A stretch of DNA of 60,000 nt from Owenia fusiformis (lineage: Eukaryota > Annelida > Polychaeta > Sabellida > Oweniidae): the NCBI GenBank assembly GCA_903813345.2, contig CAIIXF020000005.1, positions 29,765,375-29,825,374 of the forward strand, in the 5' to 3' direction. The notes beneath the pieces are model-generated. The model did no database searches and had not been told where the DNA came from. It saw only the letters and a list, made by a program, of their open reading frames with translations. Both the position numbers and the translations under genes were made by a program. How positions within the stretch are numbered: the first letter of the stretch is position 1; the number at the start of each line of letters is the position of its first letter. Shown here in pieces: positions 36,551 through 48,080 of this stretch.

Positions 36551-36716
36551 TTGAACTGACCTTTTATTAGTACAACGTACATGTATTTCTGAACGGGATG
36601 TTCAGGGTCACAGTACATGTACGTGTTCACAGTATGAATCATACAGTGTATATCAAAATTTCACACTACTGTCCATTCACAGTGCCATTACGGTAGACCC
36701 CCTTGCCTTCATTCTT

Positions 36717-36925
36717 GGGCGTAGCTAGCTTTCAGTCAGATGGTGTGATCGCCAATTTTTTGGGGGGTCAGTCAGGGGGGTTGCACTGATCGTGACAATT
36801 GCTAAAAAGGTATAGTTAGAAGCTTCAAATGAAAAGCATTTTAAAGCTCTTTTCTTCTTCTAGCTAGTGGTTCAATTCTTATTGGTTGTGGATCGCACCC
36901 CCCCCCCCCGACTACGCCTATGCCC
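36717..36925. mobile_element. MITE with GGGCGTAG ends
   Basis: TGGGCGTAGCTAGC at the left, GACTACGCCTA at the right, with G-rich and C-rich runs inside each arm. Same general class as the elements at 13932 and 17149. Confidence 0.45.
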
Positions 36926-36954
36926 ATCTATTACGCCCTTTAAATAAATCGATC

Positions 36955-37135
36955 TTACCGGGAATAAATTAACGCACTGTACGAAATGTATAGCTAGCTG
37001 TTCATTATCAGCCAATCATTTTGCATGTAACATCGGGCTTAGGTTTGTCATAAGGAAAAATACCAGGATGTTGCAAAATAACATTGACAAAAAGGAATTG
37101 TAACCGTTTCTTCGTATTGTAAGTATATTATTACA
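36955..37135 (+). promoter_or_regulatory. Gene B promoter and probable non-coding first exon
   Basis: Paralogue of the block at 22460-22640, including GCACTGTACGAAATG, AGCCAATCA, the CCAGGATGTTGC word and the donor GTAAGT at 37119. The ATG-led frame open in the gene A copy is broken here, which supports 5' UTR status. Confidence 0.5.
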
Positions 37136-37321
37136 TAACCTGCATCGAAGTTCTTTCCAAAAATACATACTATCTATAAAATTGATATTGAATTAACGTT
37201 TGACGTTACATTTACTTACTTCATAGCCCATTTCACTGTTTTATTGCGTCAGTACTACAACCATAAAAATAAAAAAATCAGGAGACCATTTAGCCTAGTC
37301 CAACAACAATGACAACATTAA

Positions 37322-39759
37322 GGTTCAGCTGGAAAGTAACATTTTGGTAAAAAATTGCTATACTTGCACATGTTATTTTTTGGTACAAAATTAGTATGAA
37401 GGCATGTGTGTGTTTCCTTGCTTTTTTCAGGAAAGTATCATTACACTGTCTACTTTTAGTAAACCTGGAAACAGGTCAGTGGTAGAATTGTTTTCATGGC
37501 CTGAGTTCGTCGCTAACATGCTAAATATAAGAGTGAGCTGACGTTTGGAAGTCTGACTTACCTTCTAAAGGTTAGAACCCGAATCTTAATGAAACCATAT
37601 CACCTTTGTTCCGTCAACCATGGAGCATTTGCCACAACATCCAAGAGGTAAATAATGGACCGTGAAAATGAATGATTTCCTTGTAAGTTCCGGAAGTTTC
37701 AATACGAAAAATTACCAAACATATGTGAAAACCGAATATTTGTTCGTTGTTTTCACGATTTACAGGTTCGTTTATTCTTCAATGTTTTGGTCTAAATTAT
37801 AAAGCATCACCAACAGGTCTTACTCTATTAATCCATTAATACAGCAGACGGCTCATATTTCTACGTAGCATTTCGTTCAGACCAATTATGGGAGTGTAGA
37901 TCACGCAGTTTTGTTCGTTGCATACTTCACTCAAGGGAAAGATCAATACCCGGTGATTTCAGGGGGAAGTGGCGTTTCGTTCAGTGGATGAGCTGCGCGC
38001 GCACGCATAAATGTAATTATCCAATATAATTAGGGGAGGGCTATTTGAAATAGTTTTTGGTCTCAGGCGCGACCCAGGGCTGTTGTCTTAAGGACATTTC
38101 GTTGAAAATGAGCCATTCGGCTGATAATTGGTAAGAGTTTGCGATCTTATAATGTATAACTGTTACTCAGACACATATTTTGACACGATTCTGTTGGAAA
38201 TAAGCTTTGAACCGAGAGATATTCACGATTGATATGCACATTTTTGATTGTGCAATTGCTTTTCCATTGCACAATCCATGTATTGATAGAAGAAACATTA
38301 ATAATGCAGATTGGTTTACCTTCAATACATGGCAGACACTACATATCGGTCTATTAATACCAGTGTGTGCCTTAAATAGTTTTATATTTCCATCCACGAC
38401 CTGGAGCCTGGGTGTGTTTGTCTCTTATGTGTATGCTTGTGCATGGACTTCTAATCATTAGCAGAATTTAACATGATGCAAACTCGACATTATAACTCAT
38501 GCTGTAACATTTTGACTTCGCTGGAAAACAATAGGAATTATTTTTCTTGCCAATCAGTCATGAATCACAATCAAAATTTCAGAATGATCAATCAGGCAAT
38601 GGTCCAATTCAAGTAACATTATATGATATTCAGCAAGAAGTCCGGTAGAAATACAGAATATTTAAACATTAAAGCTGAAAGTTAAAAGCTAATCTGTCAA
38701 TTTTCTGTCTGCAAAAGAGCGTTTACATTTGACACAATAACAGACTGAGGCTTTGAAATCTAGGATTCCCCAGGAAAATATGACGTCATACTAATTAGCA
38801 TAAGGATTTCCCTATTGGTTTGGGTCGAGCCTTGTTCGAAAACACAATCCATAAATACATGCTAATTTCTAAGGAGATAGGAAGTGTATAACGTGTTTAT
38901 CGATTTTGTTTAAATATTTATTCAATTATCAAATTAGTTAAGTGGGTCACACTTGCTTCAATTCATAGCGAAATCGACGGATAGAAACTGACCGAATTCC
39001 CGATATCCTACCCCGTATTACTGTAGGCTATAAGCACAGTGACCTACAGAGGGCGCTATCACAAACAAGTACTGCACGAACCGATAAATTCCCGGGTATT
39101 GTAACGCCCTTGCTTCACTTGAAATTGGTAATTTTAAATATTGGCTACTCCACTTAGCTTGGCGGATGTAGAACATTGCTTAATATTCTTTTAATTTTCA
39201 CACCAGACATGCTTGGTTGACACGTCAACAAAGTAAAGTTCAAGGGTCAATGCGTTATTTCGTGATAACTACAACGCCTTCCCGGAAGTCAACATTGATA
39301 AAAAATGAAACAGTCGGAAAAGCATTTACACTAATTTCTATCAAATGCTGTGTTTATGCATCAACATCAACGCAACAAAGGTGATATGGTTTCATTAAGA
39401 TTCGGGTTCTAACCTTTAGAAGGTAAGTCAGACTCCCAAACGTCAGCTAACTCTTATATTTAGCATGTTAGCGACGAACACAGGCCATGAAAACAATTCT
39501 AGCTCCTGCGTTGTCTGGAAACTTTGAAAGAAAATTTGGAAAAATAGAAAATGTGAAATATCAGAAAGCCCTCAGAATTTCCTTGAGTTCCGATTGAACT
39601 CCTACCAGATATTCTAAAAGAAGACAATGTAATGATACTTTCGTGAAAAAAGCAAGGCAATTTGACACATGCCTTCATACTTTAGATCTATTTTGTACCA
39701 GAAAATAACATGTGCTGGTATGGCAATTTTTTACCAAAATGTTACTTTCCAGCTGTACC
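37322..39759. mobile_element. 2.4-kb TTAA-flanked element with long inverted arms
   Basis: TTAA lies directly outside each end (37318-37321 and 39760-39763). The left end GGTTCAGCTGGAAAGTAAC pairs with GTTACTTTCCAGCTGTACC. Arms run about 300 bp at the left (to about 37620) and about 390 bp at the right (from about 39373), the difference being one extra segment. TTAA targets are known for piggyBac and Kolobok. No transposase ORF is seen. It lies in gene B intron 1. Confidence 0.8.
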
Positions 39760-40289
39760 TTAAATGAACTAAAGTAAAATCATAAATGTTTGTGAGTACT
39801 TTGAATTTAAAAAATAAGCAATCAAATGACCAAATTGAAACAATTTATGTAAAAATAGAAATATTTATATTCATCCTAACTTTTGTATATTTTAGTTCTC
39901 TTCCCCTCTATACTAGTCCTATTCTACAAGTAGATAAATCGTATATAATATGCAATTCCACCCATTTTATATTACAAATACAAGTCCCGAAGAGCATTTA
40001 TATCAACAATGTGCATGTAGGCAATCATGTTATTCTGCAGCCATTTATGTTATATGGGCTTATTAGCCTTTTGCAGATTACTGACATAGACATAGAAGTC
40101 TGATTTTTAAATACATACATTTATATTGAATATTACAAGACATTTGTATATTGTTCCAGAATATTGGCTTGAACATTAGGGCATTCTTTGGAAAAAAAGT
40201 GTGACTGTGACACTGCTGCACGTTTTACATGCTACTGGGACAGATTTGGAAGAAATTCTTGATAGATGTAATTTGAAAAAGGGGCTATC

Positions 40290-40301
40290 ATGGACAATCA
40301 G
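40290..40301 (+). CDS. Gene B tentative start exon (MDNQ) with GC donor
   Basis: ATG at 40290 follows an in-frame TAA at 40269 and gives MDNQ before GCAAGT, a GC-type donor. Joined to 40566 it reads MDNQDNFDNC, mirroring the DDN/DNF lead of the modules. The upstream part of this exon, from an acceptor near 40160, would be 5' UTR. Confidence 0.45.
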
Positions 40302-43300
40302 GCAAGTTTCCCCATGTCTCCAACGCTATCAAATTAGCTATGTCAATTAGTATGTTTAACTGGTAGAAGTCTTCATGTTTTAGTTTAAAATTCATGATTG
40401 ACCTTTTATTTGATGATTGAAAAGCAATGGTGCATATAGATGATTGTCTTTAGATGCAAGACGCAATGTAAGTTGCATGTAGCAATTAGAATCAAGCGTA
40501 GTGCATGATGATTTTTTGTTCAATTTCAATGATAATTTGGGAAACATATGTATTTATAATTTCAGGATAACTTTGACAACTGTATTAGGTGTAATTTAAA
40601 AACAAACAGTACAAAGATATTGGCAAACACACGTCGTCTTGTAACAGATCAAATGATGTACGTGCTTGAGCAGAATTCTTATAAACCTGATAAATCTAAG
40701 AAGTTCATTTGTAATATCTGCAGGATATTTGTGTGGAAGCTATATGCTAAAATGAATTTTCAAACTCTTGCCAAACGTCCTATGACTGCAACTCACAAAA
40801 GACCTGATGTTAAGTCAGGTGATGTTGGAATCAAGACTGAACCTTTTGAAAATGAAGTCCAATGTCAGCCTCTCACAAGTAGTAACAGGAATGATGTCAT
40901 TGAAAATGATCAGAAGGACACCGATCTAGTTGTTGCCAGTTATGATCCAGGCGGAAATGACATCCATGGAAAGGCTGATGATGACAATGGTGATAAAGAT
41001 TTACCTCATGGTGACATTAGAACCCAATTCTCCCATGTAAGTTTTTTTGAAAAACATGCTATTGAAAATGCAATGTTCTTTTGAATGTGATCAAGGAGAG
41101 TTGGCTCCCAGAGTTCCAACTCTTATTTCTAATCCCCAAGCAATTTGTTCAGTGTTAGATTATTCTACTGCAAAGAACCAAAGAATGATCTGCAACTGCA
41201 AGGAGAATGGCCAATGTTCACACCAATTTCTAATGTTAGTGGTAAAGAAAGTGGAAAGATGTATGAAGAAATTAAACATATGATCTGTACCTTAGTTTCA
41301 AATTAATGCGTCTTCGATTTGAATCATCAAGATTATGACAATATTTGATCTTAATTTATTGCAATGAATTCAAATGGTATATTTTAATGACTGTTTTATC
41401 TCTACAATGGGTTTGATTACATTGAAAACACATGACATGCATAATATAATATCTTACCTTTCTAAAACAGCATAGAAGCTGATATAATCATCACCCTGTG
41501 CTATAGAAATGCAACTTCAAAAATTATTGTGTTTGTTTTTTTAGCCGTCGTGGCTAAAAACTACTACCATTCAAAATTGGTGTGATCTCTTCGTATAGGG
41601 TGTAATAGTAGAATCATTTCTAGTGTGTTTTGGATTTATTTGTTAGGGAAAAAGACCAAAATTGATTCAAATTCTGAAGGGAAAATGAAATTCTGCGTGA
41701 AAATCTTGGTTTTTCATTTTCAACCAAAATAATAAATATTGCTATTTGAAATTTATAAAGTATGTTCACAACATCTATCCATTTCACATATTCTGTGTTT
41801 TTCAGCCTGATCTCAAGTGGCCCTATATTTAGGCGTAGTTTGTTTGGGATTTGATACTCCATGGATTTGCTTATTTCTAGCTATAATCTATTTAAATGAT
41901 GCTGTGGTTTCAGGACATATATGATAACTGCATTAAGTGTAACTCACAGACAGTCTCCGGGTTCCGGCGTCGGGTAACTGGTCGAATGCTCTCGGTGCTC
42001 AAGAAAAAATCATTTAAACCTGATGCAAGAAAGAAGTATATCTGTAATACATGTGTGAAAATAGTATGGAAACTATTTGCAAAAATGAGCTTCAATACGA
42101 CCCCTATCTTCTTGTCAATTAAAAATGTGAGTATTCTTGTAGCATTACATAGTCTTTGACCAAACCCTGTATCCTTATTCCTATCCTTCCTTTCAAATGG
42201 GGATTTTATAAAGAAATGGTTGTAAACATTTTTGTGAATTATGAAGTGAAAACCGTACTTGACACTATTATATTGAGTTATTTGCTGGCTGGCGGTTGAA
42301 ACAATTCTGTTTGCCATGACGATGTTTCCAATCAGATCATTGAGAATGATGTGGAGATGATATCCCTATTATACATGAAGTAATCTGTCAAGGCTAAAGA
42401 TGCTGTAATATCATTAAATATTGCTATATTTCACTTTTATGATTTTATAACATGACCTCTTTCGGGAATCTCCCCGACCTAGAAGTTATATTTTTAAAGA
42501 AATCTGACTTTTCAAAGATAATCAACAATTTTTGAAACATGTGATATCACTTTAAGTGAATTTTGCATATTTAAGGATGTAAAGCAATATTATTTCTACT
42601 TGCATCTAGTCTATTGTACATTGTCAGAGAATCCAATGCTAACTGATTTATTGTAAAATAAGATGAAAAGAAAGAAATCGGCATTTTTTCTCAAAGAAAG
42701 ATAATCAAATAGTTTCAACACGTTGCACTCAATAGTCTGCCTTCTATACTAACAACCCGGGGCTAACAATGGCAACCCACGTTTATGATCACTCTGTATT
42801 GTTCTTTAAAATCTGAGACTCTTTAATATAGCATCTTTCAGGGGTTTGCTTGCTTTATTGAAATCTATAATTACTGTTATGTTGTTTTGAATGAATTGCC
42901 ATTTTGAAATCTTGAGTTGGCATCTATCACTATATACGTGTCTTATTTTTTCCAGAAACAAATTGTGAACTCTAACCAAAAACAGAAAAGGAAACAGAAC
43001 CGGAATTTGAATTGGAGACCTGGACAAGAAACATCGAGTAAGTCTTACAAATTGATACAACCTAAGAAACAGCATCGGCAGTTGAACCCTGTACAAAAGT
43101 CATTGAAGAAATATGACAAATTGGATCTTTCTTGTTTCGTATGTGGAGCGAGGTGCCTTATCACTGGGTTTTTTCTAGATGACAAGTCCCTGAGAAAGAA
43201 AGTGGAACGTGCACTTGATGTTAAATCCCTCAACAAAATGCATCGTATATGTGACACATGCAAGCTCAGTGTTGATAAAGTATGTAAGGCTCTTAACCAG

Positions 43301-45154
43301 CAAACTCTTCTTCGGACAAAGGCAGCGTTACACATTCCTGATTCAGAGGAGGTAACAATTTTATTTTTCATCACAATAACAACACAGAAAGCTTAAAATT
43401 TATCATATTGGTCAAACTTTTTCATGATATCCGCAATCCAAACTAAGCACAATGCCTATAGATGTGAATTAATTCTTAAAACGTCCAGGCATGGTTTTCC
43501 ATCTTTTATACCAACAAGAAAATTAGAGAAGAAAACTATTCATTTTCAATGCTACATTTGATTTTAATCTACTGTATATACGATGGTTGGACTGTTATCC
43601 TCTTACAAAAGATCTAAATCATTGTTGCAATAGTATTTCTTTTATCGTTCCATGAAACAAACTTATCCCCATTATCAAGTAAGCTGCAGCTTATTTTATC
43701 AGATATTTTAAAATCATTTTGTACCCATATTTTTTATCCTTATTATATCACAATAGCATTTTATTACACTTTTTGGTTACCCTGCACGTCATATTTTTAT
43801 TGAGCATTATTGATGCAAACTTATATGTTTGGCAGGCCACAGAGCCAGATCACACTGAGAGAAGAAAGCCGTGTGAGGGTGTAGACATTGCCAGCACAAA
43901 GACTGTAGATGACAGTTAGTATTTTGTTGATATATTTTTTTTTTATCTTGTGATCATAATTATTTACATAATAGACTTATTAATCTTGTCCTTTGTGAAG
44001 CAAAATGTGTTCTTTGGTAGTAATGAATATCACGCCAATAGATACTGATTTGTTTTACTTCTTAACATTATTTTGAAAATAATACTCACCGGCGATTGCC
44101 ATTTTCACGTTCAGTTTCCATTGGCTTAATACATGAGAAAAGATTGCCATTTTCACGTTCAGTTTCCATTGGCTGTCAGCAATATTAAACACATGAGAAA
44201 GTACAGCAGAACATTTACGTTTAGTTCTGCAGGATATGTTAAAAACATACATCATCATCTATTTGTTTTTATCTTAGCATCAGAAGTTGTTACATAGTGG
44301 TTTGTGGATGGTGGTCGGCCGTTGGTGTTCGACGATCGATGTTAGTAACAAATGAAAGGCGGTGACATTTTGCATGTTAATGCCTTGTTTCATCATAGTT
44401 GTGAAAGGTCAAAGGTCACCAAATGTGTTATTTTTAGAACTCATGAATATAATTGTATGTTTTAGATATAATAGTGAAGGCGAAGATAAACGAACAACCG
44501 GTGGTTTTAAAAGTCCCCATGGCCTTCAAGATGCGAGTATACATATCCTGCAAGTTTAAGGATTGTTCATTTGCATGTAGACACATTTCTGATGTGATGG
44601 ATCATTACGCCAAGGAACATGTTGATTATAAAAAGATTATTAAACACTTTGATGTGTTAAAAAATACCTTCCCGTACAAAACTCGGAGCTCTGTATCAGC
44701 AGCTAGTAAACTTGACCCTACTCGTTTCATTAACACAGATAGTATATGTAGTAGTTCTACATCAGTTGAACCTTGCATTAAAGATGAATCTTTGGACAAC
44801 GCTGATTTAGTGGAAATATCGGCATCCGACGGAAACTCCTCATTGAATATGGCATGTCATTCTGTTGACGACGACCCGAGTATTAAAAGTGAAACCCTGA
44901 TTGAGACTGACGTTGCAATCATCAAAAGTGAGCCCCCATGTGAGACTGACGTTGCAATTATCAAAAGTGAGCCCCAGTGTGAGACTGACGATGCAATTAT
45001 CAAAAGTGAGCCCCCGTGTGAGACTGACGTTGCAATTATCAAAAGTGAGCCCAAGTGTGACACTGACATTGCAGGTGTCTCTCCACCCGTTGATGTTTGC
45101 ATTAAATCTGAATCTTTGGACAACTATGATTTAATGGAGACACAATCAAACTAA
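40290..45154 (+). CDS. Gene B: paralogue of gene A with SUMO-motif repeat tail
   Basis: Predicted nuclear zinc-binding protein of about 619 aa. Coding exons: 40290-40301 (ATG, tentative), 40566-41036, 41914-42126, 42956-43351, 43836-43914, 44466-45154; phases agree throughout. Two exons encode C-x2-C-x(34-39)-C-x2-C modules, one fewer than gene A. The exon at 42956 encodes the C-x2-C-x35-C-x2-C type. The last exon has a C2H2 finger CKFKDC...HYAKEH with the same spacing as gene A, then an acidic tail with four tandem 13-residue repeats of the form ETDVAIIKSEPPC and other IKSE, IKTE and IKDE sites. These fit the SUMO/synergy-control consensus of repressing transcription factors (known motif; function here inferred). 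In-frame sequence continues beyond the stop codon. Confidence 0.72.
40566..41036 (+). CDS. Gene B Cys2-Cys2 module 1 plus acidic linker
   Basis: 157 codons, phase 0-0. CIRC-x39-CNIC with core DQMMYVLEQN and DKSKKFI, then a long acidic linker with IKTEP, a SUMO-type site. Donor GTAAGT. The exon is much longer than its gene A relatives because of the linker. Confidence 0.8.
41914..42126 (+). CDS. Gene B Cys2-Cys2 module 2
   Basis: 71 codons, phase 0-0. CIKC-x34-CNTC, core GRMLSVLKKK and DARKKYI. The loop is shorter by about five residues than in the other modules. Confidence 0.75.
42956..43351 (+). CDS. Gene B module of the x35 type
   Basis: 132 codons, phase 0-0. A basic lead (KQKRKQNR, possible nuclear signal), then CFVC-x35-CDTC and a helix ending RTKAAL, matching gene A module 4. 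Confidence 0.78.
43836..43914 (+). CDS. Gene B linker exon
   Basis: 79 nt, phase 0 to 1, between TTTGGCAG and GTTAGT. The sequence is not alike to gene A, but position and phase are. Confidence 0.6.
44094..44205. repeat. Direct repeat in the last gene B intron
   Basis: GATTGCCATTTTCACGTTCA followed by GTTTCCATTGGCT occurs twice, 48 bp apart, each followed by an ACATGAGAAA word. Confidence 0.7.
44466..45154 (+). CDS. Gene B terminal exon: C2H2 finger and IIKSEP repeats
   Basis: Starts in phase 1 after TTTTAG. The C2H2 finger is followed by an acidic tail. Four 39-nt repeats run from about 44904 to 45059; because 39 is a multiple of three, other frames also stay open there and mimic genes. 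Stop TAA at 45152-45154. Confidence 0.82.
44895..45065 (+). repeat. 39-nt coding tandem repeat
   Basis: Four full copies and one partial of a 39-nt unit containing GCAAT(T/C)ATCAAAAGTGAGCC. Copies differ at few positions, so the array is young. Confidence 0.85.
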
Positions 45155-45316
45155 ATTGTCTCAATGGATGCCACGTATAACGCTAACACAGAGAAGAATA
45201 CTGTATATGTCCTTAATGAGGAACCGAGTACAATGGTTCCTGGTGAGCAACAAGAGGCGATTGCGAACATAGGAATAGACATAACAGCTGATAAGATTGA
45301 GCCACCTGATGTATAA
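45155..45316 (+). other. In-frame ORF after the gene B stop codon
   Basis: Directly after TAA at 45152 the same frame stays open for 53 codons to TAA at 45314. The peptide is acidic like the tail before it and ends ITADKIEPPDV, echoing the IKSEPP repeats. AATAAA follows at 45324. It may be a readthrough extension or a formerly coding end after a recent stop. Confidence 0.5.
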
Positions 45317-45323
45317 AGGATAA

Positions 45324-45329
45324 AATAAA
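45324..45329 (+). terminator. Possible polyadenylation signal of gene B
   Basis: AATAAA eight bases after the second in-frame stop codon. This would give a very short 3' UTR; further hexamers lie downstream. Confidence 0.35.
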
Positions 45330-46950
45330 ACCTTATTGCGTGACAGAAAATGATATAGGCTAGGCAACAAAATTGTTGTAAATCCAAACCTTAGTAATGT
45401 AAAATAACTAAACTTCACTAAGTAATGTTTTTACTGTCCTTTATATTTTTATAATTTTCAAGTGATTTACCAATATTGATTGGTATTGCAATGAGTAAAC
45501 CTGACTTCAAGGTGGTATTGGGTTATTTTGCATTTTTCTGAAGTTCTATACCCTCTGTGTTGTATATTGGTTACCATTTTGTTAAAAAAACACATTTACA
45601 AATTTATATTCCTATCAGGCGTATGTTTAGCTATAGCTAATGTGTGATTGTGAAAGGTTAGGGGTTATAATCCTCATTCAGATAGTAGGTGTCTGTAATA
45701 AATGGAAGATGATGACATTTTGATATCAATGCCTTGTTTGAATGTACAGATGGTATATTGATATGGATTTTCGATGTTGGAACATTGTCAAGCTGTAAAT
45801 GTAGTTTCCCAAAACATATATAACATGTACGCCTTGATGTTAAGAATTATGATAGTTAAAACATTTGTTAAGTAAATGATTTTAAAAATTGGCATCGACA
45901 CGTGCCACTTTCTGTTTTGTTTTGCCTCTTATACGAACTGAAAACGTTAATTTCTTCAGTGTGTCGGGTTATTGAATTGTTTATGTTTCTTGATATATTA
46001 TGTCTTTGGTTCACATATGTTGACTCTGAAATGTGATCAATATTTGCTTGTCATTTGTATGGTATGTTTGTATCGTATGATTCTTTATTTCAATATCAGA
46101 CCATGATTACGATAAGAATTGATCTGACGACTCTGAGGATATAAGAGACTTATAAAGATACTGTGGACGGTTCGCAATTCATATTTACACAATTATCTGG
46201 AATTTTTAAGTTCTCTTGAACTATTATGTCATAGGTGTGCGTCAGTCGGATAGTACTATGTTAATGCATTGGGGAGAATTATCACCACCTCAAGTACGTT
46301 GGCCCCAAGTTGACCAATGTGTACTCATGTGATATGATGTCATTATTCAGTTGACCAATTGATGATAGAGGTTAGGTCATGTGATAATATTTGTAAGTGG
46401 ATTAACCAATAAATGAAGAGAGGTCTGAGGTTCAAAGTCATAACTGACCAAGTATAGATACTGAGATAAGAACGTCAATTTTATGAATGGATAATAAAAT
46501 TGTGTATTATCCGCACATGTTCATTTCGTTCTTTCATTTTTAAGTTTGAATGTGAGAAACCTTGAAAATATTGTTTAAATGATCATCCTGTCCACTTTTT
46601 GGTGACTTTTTTGTCAAACATTCATTCGATTTATTTTATTCCAGGCCCATTGTGAATACGTATTATGAGCACTGGTTGTTTTAGCATCATTCTGTTTATT
46701 ATCTACAGGCTATAGATAGAAGTTACAGAGTATCAGGAGAGCCATATGTATCATGTTAGATAGTCTTGCTTCAAGATTCCCCTCCCCTTTATCTACTTCT
46801 CCAACACAACACAACCTGGTGTAAAGTAGATAGGGGGAGGGTCTAGGGTCATGTGAGAATTCCAGGGTTAGAATTCTGAATTCGAAGAAAGATATATCTG
46901 TAGATTTGCAAAGCATATAACCAGATAACCGTTTATGTTAAATGCTAAAG

Positions 46951-47074
46951 GCGGGGCTAGAGGGCAATATGGATGCATTATGTGGGGCTAGAGGGCAATA
47001 TGGATACATTTTGTGGGGCTAGAGGGCAATATGGATACATTATGCGGGGCTAGAGGGCAATACGGATACATCAT
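46951..47074. repeat. 31-bp tandem repeat, four copies
   Basis: GGGGCTAGAGGGCAATATGG begins at 46953, 46984, 47015 and 47046. Confidence 0.85.
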
Positions 47075-47599
47075 CAACAGTGACTGTTTTGTATTGAACT
47101 ATGTACTCTTACATTTCAAAGATTAATGGACGTCGCATGCATGCCAGCCCATAGTATTCTGGACCCTGTACATAGTTCAACTCAGTGTGTATTTAATGAA
47201 CTTTCTCTTAGATTACGCCAGTTTGTATCAGGGACCTTTGCTTTGTTATCGCAGTATCAGAAAAGTCATAATGGCATCCTGTTGAAATGCTGTAAATAAA
47301 TAAATGCTCCTTAATAAAAGCAGATTTGTTATTTGTTAAATCAAATTACTGTATAGGTTGCAATTGTCCAAAGCTGGTCAATCTTATAGAATTTTGGTTT
47401 TCGAGCCAGAATCCTGCATTAGATACGAATATGAACAATTAATTCTCCTGTGTTCTCTTACAAAATTTTGTAAAAAATGGACGTTTTGATCCATTTGAAA
47501 GTACAATTAACATATACCCATTATTTTTATACTTGTAAGCATGGTACAATGTCTTGTGGTACATTGGCTAGTCATTTTGAATAATATGGCCGTCAATTT

Positions 47600-48080
47600 T
47601 ACGAGTGTTATTTGACTTTTTTTTACTATGACTCGAAACGACGTGGAGCGATTTTGTTGAAATTTTACATGTGAATAATCAAGCATAACAAGCTAAATCT
47701 AATGACAATTTGGCTAATTATTATGCGAGTTATTCTATACCCTTTGCATTCATTCGTAGTGTATAACTAGACTCTGCGCGCAGGGTAGTTATTTTACGGT
47801 TTTAACTATAACTCAAAAAGAAGTGTAGCGATTTTGTTAAAGACTGCTCAGAAGATTTTATATAGACTGCTCAGAAGCATAGTACACCTTCTTATGACTG
47901 ATTTGTTGAAATCTTTTATGTGAATGATGAGAAGAATATTACACTTCTGGCCAGTGAACAGCCATTTTGAAAAATGGTGGCCATTTTCATGTGTGTAATT
48001 TTATGCCTTTTGTTATAACTGAGAAAGTAGTAGAGTTTTTTATTATATTTCATAAGTGAATACCTAGAAAGGAGGCACTT
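47600..48080. repeat. Diverged tandem repeat, units of roughly 130 bp
   Basis: Units share AACTCxxAAxGxxGT(A/G)GxG, ATTTTGTT and ATGTGAATxATxAG words. The last unit contains an AATGGTGGCCATT palindrome. Confidence 0.4.

Larger units (their letters stand above)
33506..36954. other. Intergenic DNA between gene A and gene B
   Basis: No intact gene is seen. It holds the GPCR fragment, a roughly 125-bp tandem repeat, a 16-bp hairpin pair at 35508/35588, a palindromic MITE and two further repeat elements, all listed separately. Confidence 0.5.

Noticed and set aside
38941-38985. Third copy of the palindromic MITE
   Set aside because: Only one weak arm (GGGTCACACTTGCTTCAATTCAT) is present and no opposing arm was found.
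44857-45134. Open frames in two other frames across the 39-nt repeats
   Set aside because: A repeat whose length is a multiple of three keeps all frames open. Only the frame with the C2H2 finger upstream is supported.
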